This document shows positions 10,297 through 19,234 of a stretch of 64,000 nucleotides of DNA, piece after piece (the stretch's first letter is position 1; the number at the start of each line of letters is the position of its first letter). Source of the stretch: Acinetobacter sp. ANC 4470 (GTDB lineage Bacteria > Pseudomonadota > Gammaproteobacteria > Pseudomonadales > Moraxellaceae); contig NZ_NEGC01000002.1 in assembly GCF_002135335.1 (NCBI RefSeq), forward strand, positions 248,001 to 312,000. Direction: 5' to 3'. A program made the translations under genes and the position numbers. The notes under the pieces were generated by a model, which saw only the letters and a list, made by a program, of their open reading frames with translations, was not told where the DNA came from and did no database searches.

Positions 10297-12117
10297 TTAC
10301 TGGATTTTAGGAGTATCTAAAGGTTTATCTAAAGGTACATTCATTAGGCGTAATGACTCTTGCATCACACGTGAAAATACAGGTGCAGAGACCGTACCAC
10401 CGTAATAACTGCCTTGGGGATTTTCTACCACGACAATCATCGCTAAACGTGGATCACTCACTGGCGCAACACCTGCAAAGAGGGCACGATATTCACTGGT
10501 TGAATAACCTTTTCGGTCAGCACGTAACTTATGTGCCGTACCTGTTTTACCTGCAACACGGTAGCCTGGAATCGTGGCACGGGTTGCCGTACCGCCCGGC
10601 AAAGTTGCGGTTTCCATCATCAAGAGCACTTGATCGGCAATTTTTGCATCAATAATTTGCTCACCTTTCGGTGGTTGCTCTAATTTGTATAAACTTAAAG
10701 GAACCTTGACCCCTTTATTGGCAAGCATGGCATAAGCATCCGCAATTTGTAATACGGTCGCATTTAGACCATAACCATACGCCATGGTTCCCACTTCAGA
10801 TACATTCCATTTGCTCGGTGGCAAAATTAAGCCGCCACTTTCACCCGGAAATTTCACCGCTGAACGCTGTCCAAAACCGACCCGTTTATAGAAGGTTGGC
10901 AGTGTTGCATAAGGCAGGGACAAGGCAAGTTTCGCAACGCCAACGTTAGATGATTTTTGAATGATGCCGCCTAAAGTCAACGCGCCATAATTATGGGTAT
11001 CACGAATGGTATGATTACCGATACGCATACTACCCGGTGAGGTATTCACCACTGAGTTTGCAGTATATTTTCCACTTTCCAATGCCATTGAAACTGTTAA
11101 CGGCTTCATGGTTGAACCTGGTTCAAATGAGTCAACAGCACCACGGTTACGCATGGCATCTTTATTGCCTAAACTTTTTTTATCGTTCGGATTATAAGAC
11201 GGCCAGCTGGTCATGGCTAAAATTTCACCTGTCTTTACATCCACAGCAATCGCTGTCGCTGAACGTGCATTATTGGCAACACCCGCAGCAGTCAATTCAC
11301 GATACATAATATATTGCAGACGCGAATCAATACTTAAGGTGATATTTTCCCCGGCTTCCACCTCTTTAATCACTTCGGGGTCTTTGAAACGATTGCCTTT
11401 TTTATCACGAACAACTTGCTGTGCGCCATCACGACCCGATAAAACAGTATTGAGCTGCATCTCCAAACCTTCAATTCCAATCCCTTCACTATTGGTTAAA
11501 CCAATAATTTGTGCATTTGGCTGCGGCTGCGGATAGTAACGTTTATAGTTTTTTTCGGTATATACACCTTGGAATTCACGTTTTGCAATCAGTTCAGCTT
11601 GCTGAGGTGGGATTTCTTTTTGTAAGACTAAATAACGGGAACGAGGACGCTCGTTCATTTTCTTTTTCAATTCGGCACGATCAAGTCCAACCGCATCAGC
11701 AAGTTCATCTAAGTTTAAATTTTTATCGGGTAATTGACGTTTCAGCTTACGGTTAGTTGGATCTTTCGCCAGTTCGGCAGTAATTTGCTCAAATTGTTTT
11801 TTAGTTTCAAAATAATCACGTGGATCAATCACCACTTTCATGACAGGCGTACTAATAGCTAAGGGTACACCGTGGCGATCATAAATCACGCCACGCATTG
11901 CCTTTACTTTTTCAGTTCTTAAAATATTGGCATTGGCTTTATTTTGCAAAAAGTCTTTATTAATAATCTGCACATAAAATGCACGTCCTACCAAAGCGAT
12001 GAAGCAGAGCAAAACCACACTCCACATCAGATAAAAACGCCACATATCGACACTCAGTGTTGTTTTTTCTGTAATAGACTGCTTTTTACGTACTTGCTTA
12101 TTTCTCTTGTCCACCAT
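10297..12117 (-). CDS. ftsI: FtsI (PBP3), septal peptidoglycan transpeptidase
   Basis: FtsI is the class B PBP of the divisome, working with FtsW and the FtsQLB complex. A basic cytoplasmic head and one membrane span (about 26-50) precede the pedestal domain, which has the conserved RGVIYDRHG. The transpeptidase domain has S335-T-M-K338, S389-S-N391 and K524-T-G-T527. The length of 606 residues is usual. Its gene follows ftsL by 13 bases, preserving the classic dcw order. Confidence 0.97.
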   Translation of the reverse strand: MVDKRNKQVRKKQSITEKTTLSVDMWRFYLMWSVVLLCFIALVGRAFYVQIINKDFLQNKANANILRTEKVKAMRGVIYDRHGVPLAISTPVMKVVIDPRDYFETKKQFEQITAELAKDPTNRKLKRQLPDKNLNLDELADAVGLDRAELKKKMNERPRSRYLVLQKEIPPQQAELIAKREFQGVYTEKNYKRYYPQPQPNAQIIGLTNSEGIGIEGLEMQLNTVLSGRDGAQQVVRDKKGNRFKDPEVIKEVEAGENITLSIDSRLQYIMYRELTAAGVANNARSATAIAVDVKTGEILAMTSWPSYNPNDKKSLGNKDAMRNRGAVDSFEPGSTMKPLTVSMALESGKYTANSVVNTSPGSMRIGNHTIRDTHNYGALTLGGIIQKSSNVGVAKLALSLPYATLPTFYKRVGFGQRSAVKFPGESGGLILPPSKWNVSEVGTMAYGYGLNATVLQIADAYAMLANKGVKVPLSLYKLEQPPKGEQIIDAKIADQVLLMMETATLPGGTATRATIPGYRVAGKTGTAHKLRADRKGYSTSEYRALFAGVAPVSDPRLAMIVVVENPQGSYYGGTVSAPVFSRVMQESLRLMNVPLDKPLDTPKIQ

Positions 12118-12130
12118 ATTACCGCTAGCC

Positions 12131-12463
12131 TTATTTTTTATCTTCTGAAGTCATTGGTAAAGAAATTACAACGGTCTGTGCTGCAGGTGGCGAATACATG
12201 CGTAATTGGGTCACCGCTCGTGTGCCAATTTGTGCAGTCGCACCAAAGGTTTGTTGCTCAATCAACAACCGTCCCCACTCTGCATTAAGATCATCTTTTT
12301 CTCGGGTAAAAGAACTCAGTTCACGATAATCATGACGATATTCAAATACTTGAAATACCACCATAAGTGCGCTCACAAAGACCAAGACCAGTAAAATGAT
12401 ATAACCGATGATTTTTTTCATCGTTAATTTTTCTGTTTTCTTTTCAACAACTTCAGTTTTCAT
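12131..12463 (-). CDS. ftsL: FtsL, cell-division protein
   Basis: This small bitopic protein has 110 residues or, from the internal Met15, 96. A charged cytoplasmic head is followed by one membrane span (about 19-38) and a periplasmic heptad region with the EWGRLLIEQQTF motif typical of FtsL. With FtsB and FtsQ it activates the FtsW/FtsI synthase. The first ATG overlaps the rsmH stop (TAATG), favouring it as the start. FtsL is poorly conserved, so position between rsmH and ftsI is part of the evidence. Confidence 0.9.
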   Translation of the reverse strand: MKTEVVEKKTEKLTMKKIIGYIILLVLVFVSALMVVFQVFEYRHDYRELSSFTREKDDLNAEWGRLLIEQQTFGATAQIGTRAVTQLRMYSPPAAQTVVISLPMTSEDKK

Positions 12464-13386
12464 TATTCGCCTTTTAAAGCTAAACGTTCTGCAACTCTAA
12501 GCCATGCACTACGTGAACGAAAATTGGCTTTTATCTCTGCTTCACTGGCACGCACTCGGGAAATTTTCTTTAAACGACGGGTATCTTCCCGCTCTTGTGG
12601 CATCCCCCAACTGGTATCTTCCGCTAAAGTTGATTCTTTTTGAATAAATTGTTTAATTAAACGATCTTCCAAAGAATGGAAGCTAATCACAGCCAAACGA
12701 CCCTCTATTTTGAGCACCTCAACCGCTTGCGGTAAGAATGCTTCAATATCTTCTAATTCTTTATTAATGGCAATACGAATGCCCTGAAAAGTTCGTGTTG
12801 CCGCATGCTTCTTTTTTTCCCATTTTGGATGCGCGACTTTAACAATTTCAGCCAATTGCGCGGTGGTATCAATATAACCTGCTGCTTTAATGGCTTTGGC
12901 AATACGACGGCTATAACGCTCTTCACCATATTGGAAAATCACATTGGCCAAAGCTTCTTCTTCTATATTGACCAACCATTCAGCCGCAGTCGGACCTTGT
13001 GAATTGTCCATACGCATATCCAGTGGACCATCTTTCATAAAACTAAAACCACGTTCCGCCTGATCCAGCTGTGGAGAAGACACCCCTAAATCTGCCATCA
13101 CGCCATCCACCAAACCAATTCCACGTACTTCAAGTTCTTGTTTTAAATCGGCAAAACTAGCATGAATAATTTTAAATCGTGGGTCTTCTTGTTCTAAGAT
13201 TGCCGCAGTTTCTAAAGCTTGAGGGTCTTTGTCAAAACCATAGACACGAGCATTTTCATCTAATTTAGACAGTAATAAACGTGTATGACCACCTCGACCA
13301 AACGTACCGTCTACATAAATTCCTGTATTTCTATCTGCCAATAAGGCATCAACAGTTTCGTGAAGTAATACAGAAATATGCGACAT
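12463..13386 (-). CDS. rsmH: RsmH, 16S rRNA (cytosine-1402-N4)-methyltransferase
   Basis: The protein has 307 residues. The SAM-binding motif DGTFGRGGHTR lies near residue 26, then DLGVSSPQLD and the GFSF/DGPLDMRM block specific to RsmH (MraW), and FQGIRIAINKEL and SFHSLEDR further on. It methylates C1402 in the ribosomal P site together with RsmI. It is the first gene of the local cell-wall run. The mraZ regulator that precedes rsmH in many bacteria is absent here; a sulfate-binding protein gene lies upstream instead. Confidence 0.97.
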   Translation of the reverse strand: MSHISVLLHETVDALLADRNTGIYVDGTFGRGGHTRLLLSKLDENARVYGFDKDPQALETAAILEQEDPRFKIIHASFADLKQELEVRGIGLVDGVMADLGVSSPQLDQAERGFSFMKDGPLDMRMDNSQGPTAAEWLVNIEEEALANVIFQYGEERYSRRIAKAIKAAGYIDTTAQLAEIVKVAHPKWEKKKHAATRTFQGIRIAINKELEDIEAFLPQAVEVLKIEGRLAVISFHSLEDRLIKQFIQKESTLAEDTSWGMPQEREDTRRLKKISRVRASEAEIKANFRSRSAWLRVAERLALKGE

Positions 13387-13520
13387 AAGGGTTCAATCAA
13401 TACTATGAAAAGTGTAACTGCACATTATTACCTTGTTTTGATAAAGCTCCAAACGTCTTTTTGTAGATAAATATTACTTTCCATAGAGAAAACCGTTTCA
13501 ACTTTTCACAATATGCCATA

Positions 13521-13548
13521 AAAAAAGCCTCCGTTTCGGAAGCTTTTA
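13521..13548 (-). terminator. Terminator downstream of the first sulfate-binding protein gene
   Basis: The stem AAAAGCCTCCG/CGGAAGCTTTT has one internal mismatch, a TTT loop and a T tract on the minus strand. It lies 19 bases past the stop at 13567. Confidence 0.8.
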
Positions 13549-13566
13549 AAATCACACGTCAATCAG

Positions 13567-14586
13567 TTACTTACGTGTATTATAAATCTGATCAAAAGTT
13601 GCACCATTCACAAAGTGGTTTTTTTGTGCTTGCGCCCAACCACCAAACACTTCATCAATCGTGAATGTTTTTAATGGCGGAAATTGTGCTTTGTATTTCG
13701 CCAACACTTTAGCATTACGTGGACGATAGAAATGCTTTGCTGCCATCTCCTGACCTAATGGTGAATACAAATAATTGATATAACCTTTGGCTAACCATTT
13801 ATTGCCATTTTTCTCTACCGTCTTATCAACAATAGCAACTGAAGGCTCAGTTAAAATTGAAATAGATGGGTAGACGATATCGAACTTATTTTTACCCAAG
13901 GTTTTTTGCGTCACTAAGGCTTCATTTTCCCAAGTCAACAAGACATCACCAATACCGCGCTCAGCAAATGTAGTCATTGATGCACGTGCAGCCGAGTCCA
14001 TCACTTTTACGTTATGGTACATTTTACCGACAAAATCTTTGGCTGTTGCATCAGTACCACCCGGTTGTTTCAGCGCATAACCCCAAGCCGATAAATACAC
14101 CCAACGTGGTAAACCACCTGTTTTTGGATTTGGCGTGATAATTTGTACGCCTGATTTGGTTAAATCAGACCAGTCTTTAATATTCTTCGGATTGCCTTTA
14201 CGCACCATGAAAACGATGGTTGAGGTATAAGGTGCAGAATTATGTGGAAACTCTTTTTGCCAACCCGGTTGAATTTGACCAGATTTTACAATTTCTTCAA
14301 TATCATTAGCTAAAGCCAAAGTCACCACATCGCCTTTCAAACCATCAACGACAGAACGGGCTTGTTTACCTGAACCACCGTGTGACTGTTTAAACTTTAC
14401 CGTATTACCAGTACGCTGTTTCCAATACGTACCAAAGGATTGATTGAATTCATCATAAAACTCACGCGTTGCATCATAAGATACATTTAAAAAATCACGA
14501 TCTGCTGCTTGAGCAGAAGTTGCAGTAAAAGCAATGCCGGTTGCCAGCAATGCTGCACTGAATAAGGCTTTAAATTGAGTTTTCAT
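13567..14586 (-). CDS. sbp: Periplasmic sulfate-binding protein (copy 1)
   Basis: The protein has 339 residues with a Sec signal peptide ending AQA (cut about 27/28). The mature chain starts FLNVSYDATREFY, the signature of sulfate/thiosulfate-binding proteins of the CysP/Sbp type, with the ligand loop [10 protein letters not shown] and the segments NPKTGGLPRW and GDVLLTWENEA. It delivers sulfate to an ABC importer. No permease or ATPase genes (cysT, cysW, cysA) lie next to it. It is clearly paralogous to the protein encoded at 14834-15835, and the pair looks like a tandem duplication. Sulfur-limitation control is likely from the family, but I see no operator. Confidence 0.93.
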   Translation of the reverse strand: MKTQFKALFSAALLATGIAFTATSAQAADRDFLNVSYDATREFYDEFNQSFGTYWKQRTGNTVKFKQSHGGSGKQARSVVDGLKGDVVTLALANDIEEIVKSGQIQPGWQKEFPHNSAPYTSTIVFMVRKGNPKNIKDWSDLTKSGVQIITPNPKTGGLPRWVYLSAWGYALKQPGGTDATAKDFVGKMYHNVKVMDSAARASMTTFAERGIGDVLLTWENEALVTQKTLGKNKFDIVYPSISILTEPSVAIVDKTVEKNGNKWLAKGYINYLYSPLGQEMAAKHFYRPRNAKVLAKYKAQFPPLKTFTIDEVFGGWAQAQKNHFVNGATFDQIYNTRK

Positions 14587-14833
14587 TACGATACAAACAA
14601 GTTATCTTCATTGGTACTAAATATATGAAATAAAATCATAAATCGCAATCCATTCAACTTACTGAAAAAACTATAAAATTGGAGCCTTTTATTTTAATTT
14701 ATTGTTTTAGTTTAGAAATTCCAAATACAGTTTACTTATTCCATATTTATACTATTTCATGAATTACATATAATAAAAATGGATAACAATTATTATCCAC
14801 ATCCTTAAAACTTAATAAAATCAGGTTGTTTAT

Positions 14834-15835
14834 TTATTGCTTACTGCTGTAAATCTGATCAAAAATCGCACCATTTACAAAATGGGTTTTCTGCGCTTTT
14901 GCCCACCCACCAAATACATCACCAATGGTAAAAAGTTTAATTTTTGGAAATTGTGCAGCATATTTTGCTGCAACTTGTGGATTACGTGGACGGAAAAAAT
15001 ACTGTGCCGCCAAATCCTGACCTTTCGGCGAATATAAATAATTCAGATAACCTTTGGCTAAATTACGGTTGCCATTTTTATCGACCGTTTTATCGACAAT
15101 GGCCACGGAAGGCTCTGCTAGAATTGAAATTGAAGGATAAATAATCTGAAATTTGTCTTTACCCAAACCTTGGGTCGCCAGTAAGGCTTCATTTTCCCAC
15201 GACAACAACACATCGCCAATACCCCGTTCAGCAAACGTAGTTAAAGAACCTCGAGCACCTGAATCAAGCACTTTCACATTGCCGTAGAGTTTTGTCACCA
15301 ATGCTTTTGCTTTAGCATCATCGCCACCAGGCTGTTTTAAAGCATACCCCCAAGCTGAAAGATAGATCCAACGTGGTGCACCCCCCGTTTTTGGATTTGG
15401 TGTGATAATTTCTACGCCCGATTTGGTTAAATCATTCCAATCTTTAATATTTTTAGGGTTACCTTTACGCACCAAGAACACCACAGTTGAGGTATACGGT
15501 GCCGAATTATTCGGGAATTGTTTTTGCCAGTTTTTATGGATCAATCCTGCATTGACAATTTCTTCAATATCATTGGCTAAAGCCAAGGTCACCACATCGG
15601 CTTGTAAACCATCAATCACCGAACGCGCTTGCTTCCCCGATCCACCATGCGACTGTTTAAAGTCTATGTCCTGCCCTGTCCGTTGTTTCCAAAATGTGCC
15701 AAAAGCCTGATTGTATTCTTGATAGAATTCACGGGTCGGGTCATAGGAAACATTGAGAAAATCTTTTCCAGCAAAGCTCGGTGAAGTCATTCCACCCAAT
15801 AAAGCAACAAGAGTCGACACTATTATTTTTTTCAT
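14834..15835 (-). CDS. sbp: Periplasmic sulfate-binding protein (copy 2)
   Basis: The protein has 333 residues with a signal peptide ending SFA (cut about 22/23), then [16 protein letters not shown]. It shares the blocks [39 protein letters not shown] and [19 protein letters not shown] with copy 1. The two diverge mostly in the signal peptide and surface positions. The 247 bases between the copies are very AT-rich, with a small inverted repeat (GGATAA/TTATCC at 14781-14798) and no evident terminator. Each copy could be expressed separately, and differences in affinity or regulation are possible but unproven. Confidence 0.92.
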   Translation of the reverse strand: MKKIIVSTLVALLGGMTSPSFAGKDFLNVSYDPTREFYQEYNQAFGTFWKQRTGQDIDFKQSHGGSGKQARSVIDGLQADVVTLALANDIEEIVNAGLIHKNWQKQFPNNSAPYTSTVVFLVRKGNPKNIKDWNDLTKSGVEIITPNPKTGGAPRWIYLSAWGYALKQPGGDDAKAKALVTKLYGNVKVLDSGARGSLTTFAERGIGDVLLSWENEALLATQGLGKDKFQIIYPSISILAEPSVAIVDKTVDKNGNRNLAKGYLNYLYSPKGQDLAAQYFFRPRNPQVAAKYAAQFPKIKLFTIGDVFGGWAKAQKTHFVNGAIFDQIYSSKQ

Positions 15836-16209
15836 GTTTATACATCGCTTATTGAAGATCTTAAGTACTATATAAATCTAAAATAATTTTATCAATCATG
15901 TGGTTATATCGTTTTATTCATTCAAAATCAGTTTTATAGATATCCATTTAAATGCTGATGTATGCATTTTTATGACTAAAAACAGAATAAATGCCGATTA
16001 ATCTGTATGACCTGAACAAATCTCCATGTTCTATCCATAGTTTTTTGATACAAAGTCATGACATTCAATGCATTTTTATCACTTTGTAAAAGAATGTGAC
16101 CTAGTTCTACTTTTATATTTTTTTATGTGGTTAAATGGTGGTGCTAGAATAAAAAAAGCTATTAGTAAATTTCAGTACCAAAAGGCAGTAGAAAAAGGGG
16201 AAAGTTGAA
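15836..16209. other. 374-bp intergenic region, promoters only
   Basis: This AT-rich region separates divergent genes. Before the small secreted protein gene there is a possible -10 (TAGAAT, 16145-16150) with a weak TTTATG 17 bases upstream, and a good ribosome-binding site (AGGGGA, about 16195). Nothing else is recognisable in either strand. Confidence 0.5.
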
Positions 16210-16512
16210 ATGAAATATACACAGTTTATCAAAATATGTAGTTTAAGTTTAACTCTAGGTCTGATGGCTCAAGTGGGACATACGGCTGCTATTAAAGCTA
16301 CGGATGCAAAGGTAACACTTGCTCCTGAACGCTCATCATTGATTGAAAAAGCACTGCAGCAGCAAAAGCAAGGGAGCAATACTTTACGTGGCGATAACGA
16401 TTTAAAAATTCTCACTGAAATTAAAGTCGCACCGACACAAAGCTTTTTTGCGTCTCAAAATCAAAAATTCACCCGCTTCGTACAAGCACTATTTCCTCAA
16501 AATAACTCTTAA
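16210..16512 (+). CDS. Small secreted protein of unknown function
   Basis: The product has 100 residues with a signal peptide (KYTQFIKICSLSLTLGLMAQ, predicted cut after HTA at about residue 26). The mature part is short and polar, with the segment APERSSLIEKALQQQKQG and a basic-aromatic C-terminus. There are no cysteines after processing and no recognised domain. An AGGGGA ribosome-binding site precedes the ATG, and a stable terminator follows, so it looks like an independently expressed gene. Periplasmic localisation is inferred; function is unknown. Confidence 0.75.
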   Translation: MKYTQFIKICSLSLTLGLMAQVGHTAAIKATDAKVTLAPERSSLIEKALQQQKQGSNTLRGDNDLKILTEIKVAPTQSFFASQNQKFTRFVQALFPQNNS

Positions 16513-16559
16513 TATTTAAGATAACGATAAAACGTCTTCCCCTTTAAGACGTTGCAATC

Positions 16560-16607
16560 AAGCCTAATCATTTCAATGTTGAATTTAACATTAAGTGATT
16601 AGGCTTT
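16560..16607 (+). terminator. Terminator after the small secreted protein gene
   Basis: A two-part stem is formed by AGCCTAATCA/TGATTAGGCT outside and AATGTT/AACATT inside, followed by TTTTT. It insulates gltX from the upstream gene. Confidence 0.88.
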
Positions 16608-16612
16608 TTCGT

Positions 16613-16618
16613 TATAAT
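16613..16618 (+). promoter_or_regulatory. Possible gltX -10 element
   Basis: A perfect TATAAT lies just after the preceding terminator and 32 bases before the gltX ATG. No good -35 at 16-18 bases spacing is seen; the closest TTAACA is 22 bases away. Confidence 0.45.
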
Positions 16619-16650
16619 AGTTTCCATTCACATTCTGAAAAATATTGATT

Positions 16651-18159
16651 ATGACTGTTCGTACTCGTATTGCCCCTTCTCCTACAGGCTTCCCACACGT
16701 AGGCACTGCATATATTGCTTTATTCAACCTATGTTTTGCCAAGCAACATTGTGGGGAATTTATTCTTCGTATTGAAGATACTGACCAACTTCGCTCAACC
16801 CCTGAATCTGAAAAAATGATTTTAGATTCATTACGTTGGTTAGGTTTAAACTGGTCTGAAGGCCCAGATATCGGTGGTCCACATGCACCTTACCGCCAAT
16901 CTGAACGTATGGGAATTTATAAGCAATACGCGCTTGAATTGGTTGAAAAAGGTCATGCTTTCTACTGTTTCGCAACAAGCGATGAACTGGATCAAATGCG
17001 TATCGAGCAGCAAGCACGTGGTGAAAGCCCACGTTATGATGGTCGTGGTTTATTACTGTCTGAAGCGGAAGTACAAACTCGTCTTGCTACGGGTGAAGCA
17101 CATGTCATTCGTATGAAAGTTCCTGCTGAAGGTACATGTCAATTCAATGACATGCTCCGTGGTGAAGTGGAAATTCCATGGGCGCAAGTGGATATGCAAA
17201 TTCTGCTTAAAACAGATGGTTTACCGACCTATCATTTAGCCAATGTAGTTGATGACCATTTAATGCAAATTACCCACGTGATTCGTGGTGAAGAATGGAT
17301 TCCATCTGCGCCTAAACACCAGTTGCTGTATCAATATTTTGGTTGGGACATGCCTGTGCTTTGCCACATGCCATTGCTGCGCAATCCAGATAAATCAAAA
17401 TTATCAAAACGTAAAAACCCAACCTCAATCAATTACTACAAAGACATTGGTGTACTTCCAGAAGCATTGTTGAACTATTTAGCTCGTATGGGCTGGTCAA
17501 TGCCTGATGAAAGTGAAAAATTCACTTTGGCAGAAATGATTGAGCATTTCGACATCAAACGTGTCTCACTGGGTGGGCCAATCTTTGATGTAGAAAAACT
17601 CAACTGGCTTAATGGTCAATGGATTAAAGCCCTGTCTCCTGCTGAATTGTTAAATACACTTTTGGCATGGAAAGCAGACCGTAAAATGTTGGAAGACATT
17701 GCTGCGGCAATTCAACCGCGTATCAATTTATTGTCTGAAGCAGTGAATTGGGCGGGCTTCTACTTCAATCAATTTCCACAATTGTCTAAAGAACAGTTTG
17801 AAAGCAAAAAATTGTCTGAAGAACAAGTTCGCCAAAGCTTACAATTCGCGATTTGGCGTTTAGAAAGCTTATTTACGTGGAATAATGATACCGTTAGCCA
17901 AACCTTGATGGATTTGGCGACCCAAATGGAAATTAAGCTACGCGATTTCATGCCTACATTCTTTATTGCCATTGCTGGTTCGACCAGTTCAACCCCTGTT
18001 ATGCAGTCTATGGTCACCATTGGCCCAGATTTAACCTTTGCTCGTTTACGCCATGCACTGGAAATGGTCGGTGGTCCGAGCAAAAAAGAAGCGAAAGTGT
18101 GGGAAAAACTCAATGAAAGCTTAAAATTGCCGAAAAATGATGCAGTTGATGAGGCATAA
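16651..18159 (+). CDS. gltX: Glutamyl-tRNA synthetase
   Basis: This class I aminoacyl-tRNA synthetase charges tRNA-Glu with glutamate in the cytoplasm. The ATP-binding HIGH equivalent is [10 protein letters not shown] (9-18) and the KMSKS equivalent is KLSKR (250-254). An anticodon-binding helical domain fills the C-terminal half. The length (502) is typical. I start at the ATG giving [10 protein letters not shown]; an in-frame TTG two codons upstream is less likely. Two tRNA genes follow within 170 bases on the same strand, one of them tRNA-Glu, the enzyme's own substrate. Confidence 0.97.
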   Translation: MTVRTRIAPSPTGFPHVGTAYIALFNLCFAKQHCGEFILRIEDTDQLRSTPESEKMILDSLRWLGLNWSEGPDIGGPHAPYRQSERMGIYKQYALELVEKGHAFYCFATSDELDQMRIEQQARGESPRYDGRGLLLSEAEVQTRLATGEAHVIRMKVPAEGTCQFNDMLRGEVEIPWAQVDMQILLKTDGLPTYHLANVVDDHLMQITHVIRGEEWIPSAPKHQLLYQYFGWDMPVLCHMPLLRNPDKSKLSKRKNPTSINYYKDIGVLPEALLNYLARMGWSMPDESEKFTLAEMIEHFDIKRVSLGGPIFDVEKLNWLNGQWIKALSPAELLNTLLAWKADRKMLEDIAAAIQPRINLLSEAVNWAGFYFNQFPQLSKEQFESKKLSEEQVRQSLQFAIWRLESLFTWNNDTVSQTLMDLATQMEIKLRDFMPTFFIAIAGSTSSTPVMQSMVTIGPDLTFARLRHALEMVGGPSKKEAKVWEKLNESLKLPKNDAVDEA

Positions 18160-18217
18160 TTGATTTTATAGTTGACGTGTGAACACAATGCCCCTAATAT
18201 TGCGCTCACACAGACTG

Positions 18218-18293
18218 GGGGTTATAGCTCAGTTGGTAGAGCGCTACAATGGCATTGTAGAGGTCAGGAGTTCAATCCTCCTTGACTCCACCA
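18218..18293 (+). tRNA. tRNA-Ala (anticodon GGC)
   Basis: The gene has 76 bases with encoded CCA. The acceptor stem GGGGTTA pairs with TGACTCC using two G-U pairs, and the discriminator is A. The anticodon stem CTACA/TGTAG frames the loop ATGGCAT, giving anticodon GGC. The D arm (AGCTCAGTTGGTAGAGC) and T loop (TTCAATC) are standard. Confidence 0.96.
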
Positions 18294-18323
18294 TATCAAG
18301 TTTTACCTGTGTTGCCTCGATAA

Positions 18324-18399
18324 GTCCCTATCGTCTAGAGGCCTAGGACATCGCCCTTTCACGGCGGTAACCGGGGTTCGAATCCCCGTAGGGACGCCA
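18324..18399 (+). tRNA. tRNA-Glu (anticodon TTC)
   Basis: The gene has 76 bases with encoded CCA. The acceptor stem GTCCCTA pairs with TAGGGAC, the discriminator is G, the anticodon loop is CTTTCAC and the T loop TTCGAAT. It lies 30 bases after tRNA-Ala, probably in the same transcript, and ends at a strong terminator. Confidence 0.97.
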
Positions 18400-18404
18400 A
18401 ATTC

Positions 18405-18437
18405 AAAAAAGCCACTGACCTATTCAGTGGCTTTTTT
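18405..18437 (+). terminator. Terminator of the gltX-tRNA unit
   Basis: The stem AAAAAAGCCACTGA/TCAGTGGCTTTTTT has a 5-base loop and directly follows tRNA-Glu. Confidence 0.93.
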
Positions 18438-18639
18438 ATTATCTGTACACTATGCAAATTGATCTAGCAGTAAAAAATTGATTCACCGACCTCATTTTGT
18501 TCTTCTGTCCAATGATTTATGGGAAACCGCCAAGCTACAGATATACAACGTAATCGTCATCAATAAAACCAAAACTTATAGGCAATTCACTTTCAATTTC
18601 ATATACTCAGACTAACAATACTCAACAACAAAGAATATT

Positions 18640-19029
18640 ATGAAACTTAAAACTCTTATTTTGACTGGTCTTGCTAGCGTTGCTCTTACTGCATGTACAT
18701 CTACACCCAAGATCCCACAACTTGCAACGGGTGTACTACAAGAAATAGAAAACTTAGATGTTTATCCAGACACCACCAATAACAAAGCCAAATTGACTAA
18801 ATTTAGTGACAAATGCGTGATTGAATTTACTGGGAACCTTAAAGCTGGCAAGTCTGTAGAACAATGGTCATTTAAAAATTTAACCCTTATTTCGGGCGGT
18901 TCTGCAAGCTTTGCAAAAGATGGTACAAGTACTGCAACTAATTTTGACCTACACGATGCAACGGTACAAAAGAACTTCCTTGCTCTACGTAACTACTTTG
19001 CAAAAGAAGCCCTCGCACAATGTGAATAA
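18640..19029 (+). CDS. Putative lipoprotein of unknown function
   Basis: The protein has 129 residues with a lipoprotein signal and lipobox LTAC (cysteine about residue 19). The mature part is soluble and mixed in charge, with two further cysteines (in DKCVIEF and at the penultimate C-terminal position) that could form a disulfide in the periplasm. I recognise no domain. It is monocistronic: about 240 bases separate it from the tRNA-Glu gene and a terminator follows 21 bases after the stop. Confidence 0.8.
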   Translation: MKLKTLILTGLASVALTACTSTPKIPQLATGVLQEIENLDVYPDTTNNKAKLTKFSDKCVIEFTGNLKAGKSVEQWSFKNLTLISGGSASFAKDGTSTATNFDLHDATVQKNFLALRNYFAKEALAQCE

Positions 19030-19049
19030 TAGGTTTCTGACATAGTCCT

Positions 19050-19084
19050 AAAAGCCCTCTTTTATAGAAAATGGGGGCTTTTTT
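19050..19084. terminator. Bidirectional terminator after the lipoprotein gene
   Basis: The stem AAAAGCCC/GGGGGCTTTT is flanked by A and T tracts and lies 21 bases past the lipoprotein stop. Confidence 0.82.
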
Positions 19085-19094
19085 ATTACACCAT

Positions 19095-19209
19095 TCACAC
19101 TGTAGGAGTAAATGTATAAGCATGTTGTAAGGCTGTATCAATTTCAGCATATTTTGCTTTAACCGCTTCATTCGCGATTACAATAAATCTAGAATCTAGA
19201 TAATCGCGA
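19095..19209 (-). pseudogene. Possible 3' remnant of a lost gene
   Basis: On the minus strand one frame reads RDYLDSRFIVIANEAVKAKY followed by AEIDTALQHAYTFTPTV and a stop at 19095-19097. The bidirectional terminator follows directly. The composition is helix-forming and protein-like rather than the usual intergenic translation, but there is no start codon or upstream part. It may be the tail of a deleted gene. I do not recognise the family. Confidence 0.3.
19172..19209. repeat. Nested inverted repeats upstream of the secreted protein gene
   Basis: A perfect 9-bp outer pair (TCGCGATTA at 19172-19180, TAATCGCGA at 19201-19209) encloses a second palindrome (ATCTAGA-A-TCTAGAT, 19187-19201). It lies 25 bases before the start of the next gene and could be an operator or a leader hairpin. 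Confidence 0.65.
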
Positions 19210-19234
19210 CACAATGAAAGGAATAAATACAGAT

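Noticed and set aside
11213..11536. 107-residue plus-strand frame inside ftsI
   Set aside because: Antisense shadow of the ftsI pedestal and transpeptidase region.
14781..14798. GGATAA/TTATCC inverted repeat as a sulfur-regulator operator
   Set aside because: The stem is only 6 bp and there is no match to a known operator that I can support.
17769..18209. 146-residue frame antisense to the gltX 3' end
   Set aside because: Fully antisense to a well-conserved synthetase domain; composition is that of a shadow frame.
18218..18399. tRNA genes as an integration site
   Set aside because: No repeated tRNA 3' end or integrase gene lies nearby; downstream genes are ordinary.
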